From NCBI RefSeq assembly GCF_000298315.2, contig NZ_AEYE02000037.1, positions 62,001 through 126,000 on the forward strand: a DNA stretch of 64,000 nucleotides. The letters are read 5' to 3'. Positions 16,465 through 27,602 of the stretch are shown one piece after another. The stretch's first letter is position 1; the number at the start of each line of letters is the position of its first letter. The stretch comes from Rhizobium grahamii CCGE 502. GTDB taxonomy: Bacteria; Pseudomonadota; Alphaproteobacteria; Rhizobiales; Rhizobiaceae. Made by a program: the position numbers and the translations under genes. The notes under the pieces are model-generated. The model had not been told where the DNA came from. It did not search any database and was given only the letters and a program-made list of their open reading frames with translations.

Positions 16465-18081
16465 ATGGATATCAGCAGACGTCAACTCAACAAGCTTCTC
16501 GCCGCGACTGGCCTTACCGCGTTCCTGCCGCTCAGCGCCTTCGCTGAGACTGCGGCACCCACAAAGGGCGGCACCTTGAACTTCATTGTCGAGCCGGAGC
16601 CGCCGACAATCCTTGCGCTCGCCCATACGGCGGGAGGCACACAGAAAATCAGCCCGAAGATCACCGAGGGTCTCCTGACCTACGATTTCGACCTGACGCC
16701 CAAGCCGCAGTTGGCGACGGAATGGTCGATCAGCGACGACGGCCTGAACTACACCTTCAAGCTCCGCCCGAAAGTGAAGTGGCATGACGGCAAGCCCTTC
16801 ACATCTGATGATGTTGCCTACTCCATCGAGCTTCTGAAGCAGGTCCATCCGCGCGGCCGCGGCACTTTCGCCAATGTAACGAAGGTCGAAACGCCTGACC
16901 CGCTGACCGCAGTGATCCGGCTTTCCAAACCCGCCCCGTATCTCCTCAGTGCGCTTTACGCAGCGGAATCGCCGATAGTCCCCAGGCACGTCTATGATGG
17001 CGTGAAGATTGCCGACGTACCCACCAATCCGAATGGCGGCGCGCCGATCGGTACGGGACCTTTCGTCTTTAAGGAGTGGGTGCGCGGATCGCACATCATC
17101 CTGGAACGCAATCCAGAGTACTGGGACGCCGGCAAACCCTATCTCGATCAGGTCATCGTGCGCTTCGTGCCTGATGGCGCAGCCCGCGCTGCTGGCTTCG
17201 AAACCGGCGAGTTCGATATCGGCGGCGACAATCCCATTCCCTTGAGCGATCTTGAGCGTGTGAAGGCATTGCCGAACATCGGCGTCGATTCCCGTGGCTA
17301 CGAGACAAAGGGCGACCAGACGCAACTGATAATCAATCTCGACAACGAGTATCTGAAGGACGTACGCGTTCGCCGCGCAATCGCCCATGCGATCGACCTC
17401 AATGTCATCCTGAACACCGTCTGGTACGGCTATGGCCACATTTCGCCTTCCCCGATTAGCACTTTCCTGCCGCGCTACCTCGATACCTCGATCAAGCCCT
17501 ATGCCTTCGATCTGAAGGCAGCCGAGCAGCTGCTCGACGAGGCGGGCTACAAGCGCGGCGCAGACGGCGTGCGCATCAACCTGCGACTGACGCATAATTC
17601 CTACAATGAAGGCTTCAAGCGGGTCGCCGAATATCTGAAACAGAACCTGGCGCGCATCGGCATCAATGCCACCATCGATTCCTACGACTTCTCCACCTAC
17701 ATCAAGAAAGTCTACACCGACCGGGCCTTCGACGTGACGGCGGAGTATCTTGGCAACCAGTTCGATCCAACGCTCGGTGTCCAGCGCATCTACTGGTCGA
17801 AGAACTTCAAGCTCGGCCTGCCCTTCTCCAACGCCAGCCATTACGCCAATCCGGAGGTGGACAAGCTGCTCGAAGCCGCGTCCGTCGAAATCGACGATGC
17901 AAAACGCAAAAAGCAGTTCTTCGCCTTCCAGAAGATCATCGCTGATGACGTGCCGGTGGTGAACCTAGTTGCGCTCGAAAACGTCACCGTTTTCAACAAA
18001 CGGGTCAAAAACCACACGATCGGGGCCGAGGGCGTGCAGTCCAACTTCGCTGAGGTCTACATTAAGGACGGCGAGGGGTGA
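16465..18081 (+). CDS. ABC transporter solute-binding protein, family 5 (Tat-like signal)
   Basis: 538 residues. N-terminal SRRQLNKLLAATGLTAFLPLSAFAE is a twin-arginine-type export signal. Family 5 features: KISPKITEGLLTYDFDLTP, KWHDGKPFTSDDVAYSI, GTGPFVFKEWVRGSHII and WSKNFKLGLPFSNASHYANP. It is closely related to the binding protein at 27603 and less closely to that at 8315. It stands alone between a LysR gene and a convergent operon and so must borrow membrane components, most likely those at 23.4-27.3 kb. Confidence 0.88.
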   Translation: MDISRRQLNKLLAATGLTAFLPLSAFAETAAPTKGGTLNFIVEPEPPTILALAHTAGGTQKISPKITEGLLTYDFDLTPKPQLATEWSISDDGLNYTFKLRPKVKWHDGKPFTSDDVAYSIELLKQVHPRGRGTFANVTKVETPDPLTAVIRLSKPAPYLLSALYAAESPIVPRHVYDGVKIADVPTNPNGGAPIGTGPFVFKEWVRGSHIILERNPEYWDAGKPYLDQVIVRFVPDGAARAAGFETGEFDIGGDNPIPLSDLERVKALPNIGVDSRGYETKGDQTQLIINLDNEYLKDVRVRRAIAHAIDLNVILNTVWYGYGHISPSPISTFLPRYLDTSIKPYAFDLKAAEQLLDEAGYKRGADGVRINLRLTHNSYNEGFKRVAEYLKQNLARIGINATIDSYDFSTYIKKVYTDRAFDVTAEYLGNQFDPTLGVQRIYWSKNFKLGLPFSNASHYANPEVDKLLEAASVEIDDAKRKKQFFAFQKIIADDVPVVNLVALENVTVFNKRVKNHTIGAEGVQSNFAEVYIKDGEG

Positions 18082-18566
18082 GGCGCGAGCGGCTGGACCT
18101 CCAGCCACCATCTCGTGACTTCCAGTGCCTCGTTGGCGCATAGTCGCCATCGTGCTTCATGGCCGGTGCCCATAGCTGGGTGAAACATGCATATCCATCT
18201 GAAAGTCCTTATCAGTGAGAGCGTTCGGCCGGAGTGAGCTTCCGGCCGAGGTTCGTCATCCAAATTTCACAAGGTTCGGTGCGGGAAGGGGACCGCGCGG
18301 GAACTGCACGAGCTTTCCGCCGGTCGAGACCAGGCCGAGATCGATCCCACGTGAAGCCCAGCTTGGCGATCAGTGCCGATTCTTGCAAAAGTCGACGTTC
18401 ACTTCCTGGGAGGGAAGTGGCAATCGAAGCCGCCGTGGTTCTTCCGAAAAATTTCCGGCATGATATCCCCGATAACCTGCCATGTAAGGGTATTGCCGAA
18501 CACGGTCCTATCGATTCCAATATTATGGTTTGTGGCTGGGCCTCGGTCTTTCTACGTTTGAAGAGA
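18082..18566. other. Convergent intergenic region with a strong hairpin
   Basis: 485 bp between the end of the binding-protein gene and the end of the FAD-protein gene. No gene recognised; overlapping frames on both strands (18234-18893 plus, 18212-18670 minus) are compositional. A 9-bp perfect stem sits at 18225-18249. Confidence 0.5.
18225..18249. terminator. GC-rich hairpin between convergent genes
   Basis: TCGGCCGGA (18225-18233) pairs perfectly with TCCGGCCGA (18241-18249) around a 7-nt loop. No U-run follows on either strand. Placement between convergent transcription units suggests a bidirectional, perhaps Rho-assisted, terminator. Confidence 0.4.
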
Positions 18567-19982
18567 TCAGGCGACGCGGATCGGCGTGAATTTCGCCAAG
18601 ATGCGATCGGCGAGCGCGATCGCTTGAGCGCGCTGCTCGGTAATCGAGCTCGATTCCCAGGCAACGCCACGCAACGGATGCCCGATGGCGCTCAGATTGC
18701 GATGAACAAGGCCCTCTTCATTGATGAGATCGCCGGCGGGCGTCGCATCGATGCCGTAGCCGGTGCTGTGAGGTCGAACATCGCCGCGTGCGAGCAGGCT
18801 CTTCACGAAAGGATCCTCTATGCGGCGCCAGTCGTGCAACTGGTGACCACGACAATCGATCACGCCGTCGAACGACGCCGTCTCTACACCTGAGTTCACC
18901 TTCAGTCTGGCGGTGATATCGCTGCCCTCGGCGGCAAATCCGAGGATGCGGGCGCGGCCATGCTCCAGCCGCCCTTCCGAAATGACACGCTCGACGATCC
19001 GGTGGCTTTCAGGCGCCGAGCGATGCGCGGTCACGTCCCAGAAAGTCCTGAGATGCCTGGTGAAACGCAGCCGCTCGCGATCGCTTGCGCCCTGCCATAG
19101 CGATAAAATATGAGGGCGGATCGACAGCGGAAGACCCTGCCAGTCCGCACCGTCAGCCGAGATCGCACGCCGTTCAGCCTTGACGCGGGATAGCAGCTCG
19201 CGCGCGGTTGTTGGCAACGGGCCATCGGCCAGAAAGTCTCGTGCTGCCTCGACGGCCCTCCGCCCCTCCACGAACTGGCCGCGGCGCGATATCACCCGGT
19301 AATGCCCGCGATAGCCCCTCGCCTCCATGCTGGCGATGGCATCGACCATCGACAGACTGGAACCGATCAGCAGGATATCATTGCAATCGACCAGCCGATC
19401 AAGCGCCCGTGCATCCCACGGATTGGCAGCAAAGCGCGGATGGCCGGCAAGCTGGGATTCGGTTGCCGATAAGCCAGGCTGAAAGACGCCGAGGGCCAGA
19501 ACCGCCTCGTCGGACTCAATGACAGTACCGTCGGTGGTCGTGATACGGATCCGGTTCGGCGCGGCCACAAGTGCTGCGGCCGACGACCGGATATGCCGCA
19601 GCGTCGAGCCGAGTCTGGCATTGGCCACCGCGCGGGCAAGTTCGTCACGAACATAGGTTCCGTAAAGATGGCGCGGCGGACTGCTCGAGCCCACCTCGGC
19701 AGGAGGCGTCCAGCCGTTGGCCGGACCGTTCTCGACCAGCCAGCGCGAAAGATGGCCCGGGTCTTCGGGAGAGAGGGAGAAGATCTCGGCCGGTCCGTTG
19801 ACGAGATGAACGGGCTCCGTCGTGCTGTAGGCAATACCCCGGCCGAGCTCCTCGCGCCGCTCGATGACGGTGATCGCGAGCGGCACTTCGGTCCGGTCGA
19901 GCAGCTTGAGCGCGGTCAGCGCGCCGGCGAAACCGCCCCCGACGATGGCAACGGAGTGATGCGGAATACGATCGATACGCAA
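18567..19982 (-). CDS. FAD/NAD(P)-binding oxidoreductase-like protein
   Basis: 471 residues. A Rossmann GGGFAG motif (residues 15-20, in VAIVGGGFAGALTALKLL) is followed by an FAD-binding ERREELGRGIAYSTTEPVHLVNGPA segment of the kind found in the FAD_NAD-binding family (PF13454). A second nucleotide-binding motif, ILLIGSSLSMVD, lies near residue 205. Last gene of the long leftward operon that starts with the permease at 27330. It might act as a flavin-linked reductase in organosulfur metabolism, but no reaction can be deduced. Confidence 0.78.
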   Translation of the reverse strand: MRIDRIPHHSVAIVGGGFAGALTALKLLDRTEVPLAITVIERREELGRGIAYSTTEPVHLVNGPAEIFSLSPEDPGHLSRWLVENGPANGWTPPAEVGSSSPPRHLYGTYVRDELARAVANARLGSTLRHIRSSAAALVAAPNRIRITTTDGTVIESDEAVLALGVFQPGLSATESQLAGHPRFAANPWDARALDRLVDCNDILLIGSSLSMVDAIASMEARGYRGHYRVISRRGQFVEGRRAVEAARDFLADGPLPTTARELLSRVKAERRAISADGADWQGLPLSIRPHILSLWQGASDRERLRFTRHLRTFWDVTAHRSAPESHRIVERVISEGRLEHGRARILGFAAEGSDITARLKVNSGVETASFDGVIDCRGHQLHDWRRIEDPFVKSLLARGDVRPHSTGYGIDATPAGDLINEEGLVHRNLSAIGHPLRGVAWESSSITEQRAQAIALADRILAKFTPIRVA

Positions 19983-20051
19983 TGAACCTCCTATCCCACC
20001 GGCCTCGGTGGGGGCGTGATATGTCGGGCTATGAATACGGGCAGGTGCCGC

Positions 20052-21008
20052 TTAGGCGATCAGCCGGCAGCGGCGATGACCTTTCAGAAGTTCAAGGGCA
20101 TTTCGGCTGGCAATAAGCTCCGCTTCATGGGCGCTCAGGCCAGCTGCCTCGAAGGTGGCCGCCAGTCCGTCCTGCGTCGGGTCGTGTCCCAGGATCGGCC
20201 AGTCACTACCGGTCAGAACATGATCGGCGCCAACCAGGCTTGTCACGAAGCGGATGAAACGGGACTCCGACGGCATGATGTCGATATAGAGATGACGCCG
20301 CCTGCCGGGTGGTGCATCCGTGAAAATGGAAGGCAGGTCGCCGAAGGGGCCGGTCAGCGCCAGCGCCGAAACCCCGAGCGCGGTGATGACCACCCGAAGT
20401 TCTGGCAATTCCTCGAAAACACCTGATGTCACCAGCGCGATCGCGGCCGCCGCGTTGATCGTGCCACGGCTCAAGCGGGTGCCGAGCCGGCCGAGGCCAG
20501 ATAGTTGCGTCGAAAGCGGCTCGGGATTGATGGGATGCAGGAAGACGGGAACGCCGAGCTCCGCCGCGACCCTCAGTACCGGCCGCGCTTGCGGCGCGTC
20601 GATCAGTCTATCGCCCTTTGCACTGTCGAGAAACAGGCCAGACAGATTGAGTTCTATGATGGCGCGCCGCGCCTCTGCGGCGGCTGCCTCACCGCCGAAT
20701 GCGTCCACGGTCGCCAACGCAAAGAGGCGATCCGGATGGCGCGCCACCGTCGCCGCGAGGTCGTCATTCAGCCGCCGGCTGACTGCACCGAGATCCGCAT
20801 CGGGCGCTGCGACCATGGAGAGGGCAACGCCGATCACGCGATGCCTGATACCGGCCGCATCGCTGTCGGCGAGCAGCGCGTCGATATCGGAGATCCTTGT
20901 ACCGATCCGCCCCCACAGCGGATCGAGCGGGCGACCAGGCGCGCGATACACTTCCCAGCCCTCCGGCAGGAAATGCGTATGGAAATCGACGATATCGAGC
21001 TTGCTCAT
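20052..21008 (-). CDS. Amidohydrolase-family protein (ACMSD-like)
   Basis: 318 residues. Metal-binding motifs of the amidohydrolase-2 / aminocarboxymuconate-semialdehyde decarboxylase group are visible: DFHTHFLPEG (HxH at the end of strand 1), VFLHPINPEP (mid-protein His) and TGSDWPILG (Asp at strand 8). Such enzymes perform metal-dependent decarboxylation or hydration. Start ATG with GGAG upstream. It lies between the DszC-like gene and the FAD gene of the operon, where it could process the carbon skeleton left after sulfur removal. That role is inferred. Confidence 0.82.
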   Translation of the reverse strand: MSKLDIVDFHTHFLPEGWEVYRAPGRPLDPLWGRIGTRISDIDALLADSDAAGIRHRVIGVALSMVAAPDADLGAVSRRLNDDLAATVARHPDRLFALATVDAFGGEAAAAEARRAIIELNLSGLFLDSAKGDRLIDAPQARPVLRVAAELGVPVFLHPINPEPLSTQLSGLGRLGTRLSRGTINAAAAIALVTSGVFEELPELRVVITALGVSALALTGPFGDLPSIFTDAPPGRRRHLYIDIMPSESRFIRFVTSLVGADHVLTGSDWPILGHDPTQDGLAATFEAAGLSAHEAELIASRNALELLKGHRRCRLIA

Positions 21009-21041
21009 TGTGACTCCGTGACGTGTCTTGCGCGGCCTGCC

Positions 21042-22289
21042 TCAGAAGACCTTGCCTTCCTCCAGGTGCGTTGTGGTTCCGTTGATGTAGAAGTCGCCGA
21101 CCACGCGTGCCTTGTGCAGCAGCGGGTTGTGGTTAAGCACGGTGCGGATGTTGCGCCAGTGTCGGTCAAGATTGAGATGGCGAGACGTCGCGGAGCCGCC
21201 GCCGAGTTCGAAGATGTTGGTGGCGGCTGCCAGCGCGATCTGGGAGGCGACGATCTGCGTGCGCGCCGTCGTCAGCGCGCTCTCGATCAGCGCGGCTTCG
21301 AGCTTTTGCGGATCGCCTGCGCCGAAGAGTTCGGCCGTCCTGTCCAGGGCACGCGCGCTCTCCCGGATCAGTGTATCGACAGCAAAGGAGCCGGCGGCGA
21401 TCTCACCGAGAATCTTTTGTACGAAGGGATCGGCATTGGCGGTTTCGGCGGCGCTGTGAGCTGCCGAGCGTGCCTGCCGGCGTACATAGTCCGTCCCCTC
21501 AGTAAGCGCGCCGCGCACCGCGCCGGCCATCGAGGCTGCGAGGTGGAGCTGCCGCAAGGTCGAGGTATGGCGCCCGACCAGCGTGTTCAGCCCGCGCGTG
21601 GAGATTTCGTGCGGCAGCACCTCGACGTTTTCAAGGAGAACCCCGCCGCTTGCCGTCAACCGTTGGCCCATGCCATCCCAGTCGTCGAGAATAGAGATCC
21701 CGGGCCGACCGACCGGCAGCAGAACACTCACGAACTCGCCATCTTCGTCCTTCGCGCTGAAGGAGGCGAAGTCCGAGAAAGCCGTGCCTGTCGCGTACCA
21801 TTTGCGGCCGTTGAGGCGGTAGTCATCGCCTGACCTCGTCAGCCGCGTGGTCACTTCGCCTGGGCGTTTGGTGCCCTGCTCGGTATGTGCGCCACCGAAA
21901 AGCTTGCCTGACAGAACCCGGCCGAGCTGCGTTCGATCAATGGCCGTGTTGGGCGTCAGGATAAGTGTTTCGGTAAAGTTGAAATGGCTGCGCAGCGCAT
22001 GCGCGACATTCGAATCCGCTGCCCCGATTGCCATGATCATCTCGATATAATCGGCAATCGACCCGCCGGGGCCGCCGAGCGCCGCGGGAATGCGCAGCGC
22101 CCCAAGCCCCGCTTCCTTGAACAGGCGGAAGGCTTCGAAAGGAAGCTCCCGCTCCAGGTCGCGCTTAGCCGCGTCCGTGGAAATTTCAGCCGCAAGTGCC
22201 GGAATTTTTTCCAGTAGCGTCGACAGATTGTCACCCTCTTCGGCAGGCGTCGGAGTGGCGGACAGGACTGAAGGAGCGGTATTCGGCAT
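21042..22289 (-). CDS. Acyl-CoA dehydrogenase-fold flavoprotein (SfnB/DszC type)
   Basis: 415 residues from ATG 22289, supported by GAGAAGG upstream; the frame extends to 22391 but would run into the preceding gene. Contains SNVAHALRSHFNFTE, DDWDGMGQRLTASGGV and DRHWRNIRTVLNHNPLLHKARVVGDFYING. It resembles the protein at 5866 more than those at 10267 and 13182. Located in the ABC transporter operon, downstream of the aldo/keto reductase. Confidence 0.84.
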   Translation of the reverse strand: MPNTAPSVLSATPTPAEEGDNLSTLLEKIPALAAEISTDAAKRDLERELPFEAFRLFKEAGLGALRIPAALGGPGGSIADYIEMIMAIGAADSNVAHALRSHFNFTETLILTPNTAIDRTQLGRVLSGKLFGGAHTEQGTKRPGEVTTRLTRSGDDYRLNGRKWYATGTAFSDFASFSAKDEDGEFVSVLLPVGRPGISILDDWDGMGQRLTASGGVLLENVEVLPHEISTRGLNTLVGRHTSTLRQLHLAASMAGAVRGALTEGTDYVRRQARSAAHSAAETANADPFVQKILGEIAAGSFAVDTLIRESARALDRTAELFGAGDPQKLEAALIESALTTARTQIVASQIALAAATNIFELGGGSATSRHLNLDRHWRNIRTVLNHNPLLHKARVVGDFYINGTTTHLEEGKVF

Positions 22290-22359
22290 GCTGGAACCTT
22301 CTCGGCAAAAGGAAAGAAATGGAGGGACCCGCCGTATGGACGGATCCCTGATGTCATGA

Positions 22360-23418
22360 TCAGGCGACGGCGCGCGCCAGCGGCACGACATTGTCTGCGC
22401 CAGCTGCTGCGCTGCGCGGCACGCGACCTTCTACCGGATGACTCGGATCGTTGAAGCCTGCTGTCGAGGGGTGGCCGGTTGTGACCAGTCGGTCGACCAG
22501 CGCTTCGTCCTCGGCATCGAACTTCACATCGAGCGCGCGGATATAGCTGTCCCAATGCTCCTCGGTGCGCGGACCGGTAATCGCAGCCGAGATCAGCTTG
22601 TTGTTCAGCACCCAGGCGAGCGCGAACTCGGTCGGCGAAATCCCCTTGCGGGCCGCGTGCGCCGCGATCTCGCTCGCAATGGCGATCGATTCAGGACGCC
22701 ATTCGGTCTCGAGGATACGCTTGTCGCCACGTCCGGCGCGGGTGTCGGCCGCCGGCTCCTTGCCTGGCTCGTACTTGCCCGTCAGCACGCCACGGGCGAG
22801 CGGCGAGTAGGAAACGACGCCGAGACCATAGTGATGGGCGGCCGGCAGCTGTTCGGCTTCGGCGGTACGGTTGACGATGTTGTAGAGCGGCTGGCTTGCA
22901 ACCGGACGATCGAGGCCGAGTTCATCGGCCAGGTGCGCGATCTCGGCGATACGCCAGCCTCGGAAGTTGGAAACGCCGAAGTAACGCAGCTTGCCGGCGC
23001 GGATTAGGTCGGCGATGGCGCGCACCGGCTCTTCCAGCGGCGCGTCGAAGACCGCCCGGTGGAAATAGAGGATGTCGATATAGTCGGTGTTGAGGCGGCG
23101 GAGCGAATTCTCGACGGTCTCGATCACCCATTTGCGGGAATGGCCGCCGAGGTTCGGCCCCTTCTTGTGCGAATTGACGAACTTCGTCGCCAGCACCCAG
23201 TGATCGCGATGCGCCTTGATACCCTTGCCGACAACCTCTTCGGACTTGCCATCATGATAGACATCAGCCGTATCGATGAAGTTGATCCCCTGCTCGCGCG
23301 CCTTGTCGATGATGCGGAACGCGACATCGTCGGGCGTCGGCCCGCCAAACATCATGGTTCCCAGGCTGAGCGGTGAAACCTTGAGCGCGCTGCGCCCGAG
23401 ATAGCGATAGTCGACCAT
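22360..23418 (-). CDS. Aldo/keto reductase
   Basis: 352 residues from ATG 23418 (AAGGAGAATACA upstream); the frame extends upstream only as antisense to the ATPase gene. The catalytic tetrad is visible: Asp and Tyr in FIDTADVYHDGKSEE, Lys in WVLATKFVN, His in LYFHRAVF. NADPH-dependent TIM-barrel reductase of the YghZ/Kvbeta-like group. It follows the last ABC ATPase by 13 nt in the same operon and may reduce an aldehyde or ketone formed by the oxygenases. Confidence 0.88.
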   Translation of the reverse strand: MVDYRYLGRSALKVSPLSLGTMMFGGPTPDDVAFRIIDKAREQGINFIDTADVYHDGKSEEVVGKGIKAHRDHWVLATKFVNSHKKGPNLGGHSRKWVIETVENSLRRLNTDYIDILYFHRAVFDAPLEEPVRAIADLIRAGKLRYFGVSNFRGWRIAEIAHLADELGLDRPVASQPLYNIVNRTAEAEQLPAAHHYGLGVVSYSPLARGVLTGKYEPGKEPAADTRAGRGDKRILETEWRPESIAIASEIAAHAARKGISPTEFALAWVLNNKLISAAITGPRTEEHWDSYIRALDVKFDAEDEALVDRLVTTGHPSTAGFNDPSHPVEGRVPRSAAAGADNVVPLARAVA

Positions 23419-23431
23419 TGTATTCTCCTTC

Positions 23432-24347
23432 TTACTGAGCGTGATGGCAGGCGGCGGCATGGCCGCTGCCGAACTGGCGGAACGCCGGGTCTTCAGCCCG
23501 GCAGATATCGGTGGCGAGCGGACAGCGCGTGTGGAAACGGCAACCGGAGGGTGGGTTGTGCGGGCTCGGCAGATCGCCGGTGATCGGCGCCGCCTGCTTG
23601 CGCCGCGACGGATCGGGCACGGCTGCAAGCAGCGCCTGCGTATAGGGGTGCTTGGCGCCCTTCCAAAGCTCGCTCGTCGGCGCGCTCTCGACGATGCGGC
23701 CGAGATACATGACGAGCACGCGATCGGCGAAATAGCGCACGACGGAGAGATCGTGCGAGATGAAGAGATAGGAGAGCGACAGCTCCGTCTTCATCTCGAC
23801 CAGCAGGTTCAAAATCTGCGCCTGGATCGAGAGGTCGAGCGCCGAAACGGGCTCGTCGCAGATGACAAGTTCCGGCTGCAGGATCAGCGCGCGCGCGATC
23901 CCGATGCGCTGGCGCTGACCGCCGGAGAACTCGTGCGGATAACGATCGAGCGCATCTGCCGGCAGGCCGACATGCGCGACCATCTCAGCCGCGATCGCCT
24001 CGCGCTGCTTGCGCTCGCCGATGCCGTGAACGGCGAGAGGCGCCGTCAGGATCGTGCGTATGGTCTGCCGCGGATTGAGCGAGGCGAATGGATCTTGAAA
24101 GACCATTTGGATACTTCGCCGGACCGACTGCAGTTCTCGTCCTGCCATGGCGGTGACGTCCCTGCCCTTGAAGGTGACGTTTCCGGACGACGGATCGACG
24201 AGCCGCACCAGTGACTTGCCGAGCGTAGACTTGCCGCATCCGGATTCGCCGACCAGTGCCACTGTCTCGCCTTGGGCAATCTCGAGCGAGACGCCATCGA
24301 CGGCCCGCACGGTGCCGGTGGCACCGGCATAATGGGTCGAGAGCCGA

Positions 24348-24367
<20 letters not shown>
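23432..24367 (-). CDS. ABC transporter ATPase, oligopeptide type (DppF/OppF-like)
   Basis: 311 residues from ATG 24367, with GGAGAAGG upstream, overlapping the previous gene by 20 bp. Walker A GESGCGKS (40-47), signature FSGGQRQR (147-154) and Walker B LVICDE (167-172) are intact. The C-terminal CRFHTRCPLATDICRAEDPAF block is the Cys-rich oligopeptide-transporter tail. One of the two cytosolic ATPases of the only complete importer in the window. Confidence 0.9.
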
Positions 24368-25339
<972 letters not shown>

Positions 25340-25340
<1 letters not shown>

Positions 25341-26344
25341 CAGCGATCCTCCGAAAAGCGCGGGTTCAGCGCATCGTTCAGGCCATCGCCGATCAGGTTG
25401 AGCGAAAGGACGGTGAAGACAATTGCAAGACCAGGCAGCGCCGTCAGGTACCAGGCGGTGCGAATGACGTCGCGGCCAGCGCCGATCATCGAGCCCCAGG
25501 AGACGCGGTTGGGATCGCCAAGCCCCATGAACGAGAGCGCCGACTCCATCAGGATCGCGCTTGCTACCATCACCGATGAGGTGACGATCAGCGGCGGCAG
25601 CGCATTGGGAAGGATCTCACGGAAAATGATGCGGGAATGACCAAAGCCGAGGCTGCGGGCGGCCTGCACATAATCCTTTTCGCGAATGGTCCGGAATTCA
25701 GCACGCGTCAGCCGCGCCACTGTCGGCCACGATACGATTGCGATTGCAATGGTCACGGTTGCCGTCGTCGGCTGGGCGATCGCCACGAGAACGACGAGCA
25801 GCACAAAGCTCGGAATGGTCTGGAATATCTCGATGAACTTGACGAGGATATCGTCGATCAGGCCACCGAAATATCCGGCGACGGCGCCAATCGCGATCCC
25901 CGCCGTTAGCCCGAGCGCCGTGGCCGCAAGCCCGACCGTCAGCGATATCCGCGCGCCATGCAAAATACCGGCCAGCACGTCACGCCCCATGGAATCCGTG
26001 CCGAGCGGATAGGCAGGGTTCTGTCCGGGCCAGAGGAAGGGGCGCGCCACCATTTCCAGCGGATCACCCGGGTAGACAAGCGACGCAAACAGCGCCGACA
26101 GGGCGACCAGAAGCAGGATGGCCGTGCCGAACACTGCGTTGTAGTTGCCGAGGAAGACTTTCAGTTCCCGACGCACGCCACGCCATGCGGTCCCCGAAAC
26201 CGAGGCGCGCACGTCAGGGGCATGGATATGGGTCCAGCGCGGATGCTTCGGCGCTTCCGGCGAAATCTGACTGCCCTCCGCCTTTGCCTGAGGCGCGAAG
26301 CCAATCGATCGCCCGTCCAAGGTTGCAAGTTTCTGACTGTTCAT
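25340..26344 (-). CDS. ABC transporter permease (DppC-like)
   Basis: 334 residues from ATG 26344, whose ATGA overlaps the stop of the upstream permease. A long polar N-terminus is followed by a first membrane helix (FGTAILLLVALSALFASLV) and the BPD_transp_1 domain with PLGTDSMGRDVLAGILHGAR and the EAA-loop region AARSLGFGHSRIIFREILPN. Six membrane helices are expected. Pairs with the DppB-like permease. Confidence 0.9.
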
Positions 26345-27330
26345 CGGCTTGCTCCAATTCGGGGATCGATCCACGCCTGCAGGAGGTCAACGGTCGCGTT
26401 GGCGACGATCACGAGGAAGGATGAAAGCAAAAGGATACCGAGCAGCACGCTGAAATCGCGCGCCATGACGGCTTCGAAGGCAAGGCGCCCGAGGCCCGGC
26501 CAGCTATAGACGGTCTCGACCACGACCGCGCCCCCCAGCATCCCGCCGAAGTGCATGCCGGCCATGGTGGTGATCGGAATGAGAGCGTTGCGTAGGACGT
26601 GCCGCGTGGTGAGCACGAAGGGCGAGACACCCTTGGCACGCGCGGTGCGCACGAAATCCTGCGACTTAACCTCCAGCATCGAGGCGCGTGTCAGCCGGGC
26701 ATAGATCGCCAGATAGAAAAGCGCGAGCGAGGTCGCTGGGAGCACCATGTAGCGTCCCCTGTCGAGCAGCGCCGGGAGCCCTGTCAGCCGCGAGCCGATC
26801 GTGCTGTCTCCACCGCTCGGAAGCCAGCCAAGCTTGACCGAGAAGAGGAGGATCAGCATCAGGCCGATCCAGAAGCCGGGGATCGAATAGAATAGCAGCG
26901 AAATCACTGAAATGATGCGATCGGGCAGGCGTCCGGAGAAGACCGCCATCAGCGACCCCAGGAGCAATCCGGCGGCAATCGCGATCGTCAACGCCGCGAG
27001 CATGAGCACCAGCGTCCCCGGCAGCCGCTGGCCGATCAGATCGGCGACGGACATGCCATAGCGCGGCGAGAAGCCGAGACTGAAATGCGCAAGGTTGTTC
27101 AGGTAATTGGCGAGCTGCACCAGGATCGGGCTATCAAGCCCGAAGCGCTCGCGCAGCGCAGCCATCGTCTCGACCGTGGCCGAGCCGGATTCCGCCGCCA
27201 TCACATCGGCCGCATCGCCTGGTGCCAGCTTCAGCAGGAAGAAGTTGAGGATGACGATCCCCAGCATCGTAGGCACAGCCTGAATGATCGTCCTGCTGAT
27301 CGTTCGACCGATCCGCCTGTAAGCCGACAT
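26341..27330 (-). CDS. ABC transporter permease (DppB-like)
   Basis: 329 residues. N-terminal anchor IIQAVPTMLGIVILNFFLLK and the EAA loop in FVRTARAKGVSPFVLTTRHVLRNALIPI are typical of DppB/OppB. First gene of a leftward operon: permease - permease - ATPase - ATPase - aldo/keto reductase - DszC-like - amidohydrolase - FAD protein. It is divergent from the binding protein at 27603, its most likely partner. Confidence 0.9.
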   Translation of the reverse strand: MSAYRRIGRTISRTIIQAVPTMLGIVILNFFLLKLAPGDAADVMAAESGSATVETMAALRERFGLDSPILVQLANYLNNLAHFSLGFSPRYGMSVADLIGQRLPGTLVLMLAALTIAIAAGLLLGSLMAVFSGRLPDRIISVISLLFYSIPGFWIGLMLILLFSVKLGWLPSGGDSTIGSRLTGLPALLDRGRYMVLPATSLALFYLAIYARLTRASMLEVKSQDFVRTARAKGVSPFVLTTRHVLRNALIPITTMAGMHFGGMLGGAVVVETVYSWPGLGRLAFEAVMARDFSVLLGILLLSSFLVIVANATVDLLQAWIDPRIGASR

Positions 27331-27602
27331 GTGCTACCTCGCGATCTGAAAAGAATTCACCTCGTCCCGTCGTTTAGTAGTTGACTAATTCTGTGGGTTT
27401 TGTCAAATCCATATTGGTAAATAATTCCAAGGAAATCGCCATATGGCGCACTTTTAGAAATATTGTACCGCATATCGACAAATAGTAGGTTTCCATCCCA
27501 CTTCGCAGCGATGAATGGGCAAAAATCTCTAAAGCAGGATCGATCTGCGGAATGGCACTGAAGCGGGCCGCGACGGCCCCTGGATCATGAGGGTTGAACA
27601 AG
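27331..27602. promoter_or_regulatory. Divergent control region of the transporter and Dsz-like operons
   Basis: 272 bp between the leftward transporter operon and the rightward binding-protein/monooxygenase operon. It is AT-rich from 27370 to 27490. It holds the 12-bp perfect palindrome CGCCATATGGCG at 27437-27448. Co-regulation of uptake and cleavage genes from this point is likely. The regulator is not encoded next to it. Confidence 0.5.

Noticed and set aside
16453-17841. 462-codon minus-strand frame over the binding-protein gene
   Set aside because: Shadow of a clear family-5 binding protein on the plus strand; it has no domain of its own.
18234-18893. 219-codon plus-strand frame running into the FAD-protein gene
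   Set aside because: Most of it is antisense to a clear FAD-binding protein and the rest has no protein-like signal.
20505-21833. 442-codon plus-strand frame
   Set aside because: Entirely antisense to the amidohydrolase and DszC-like genes, which have clear motifs and ribosome binding sites.
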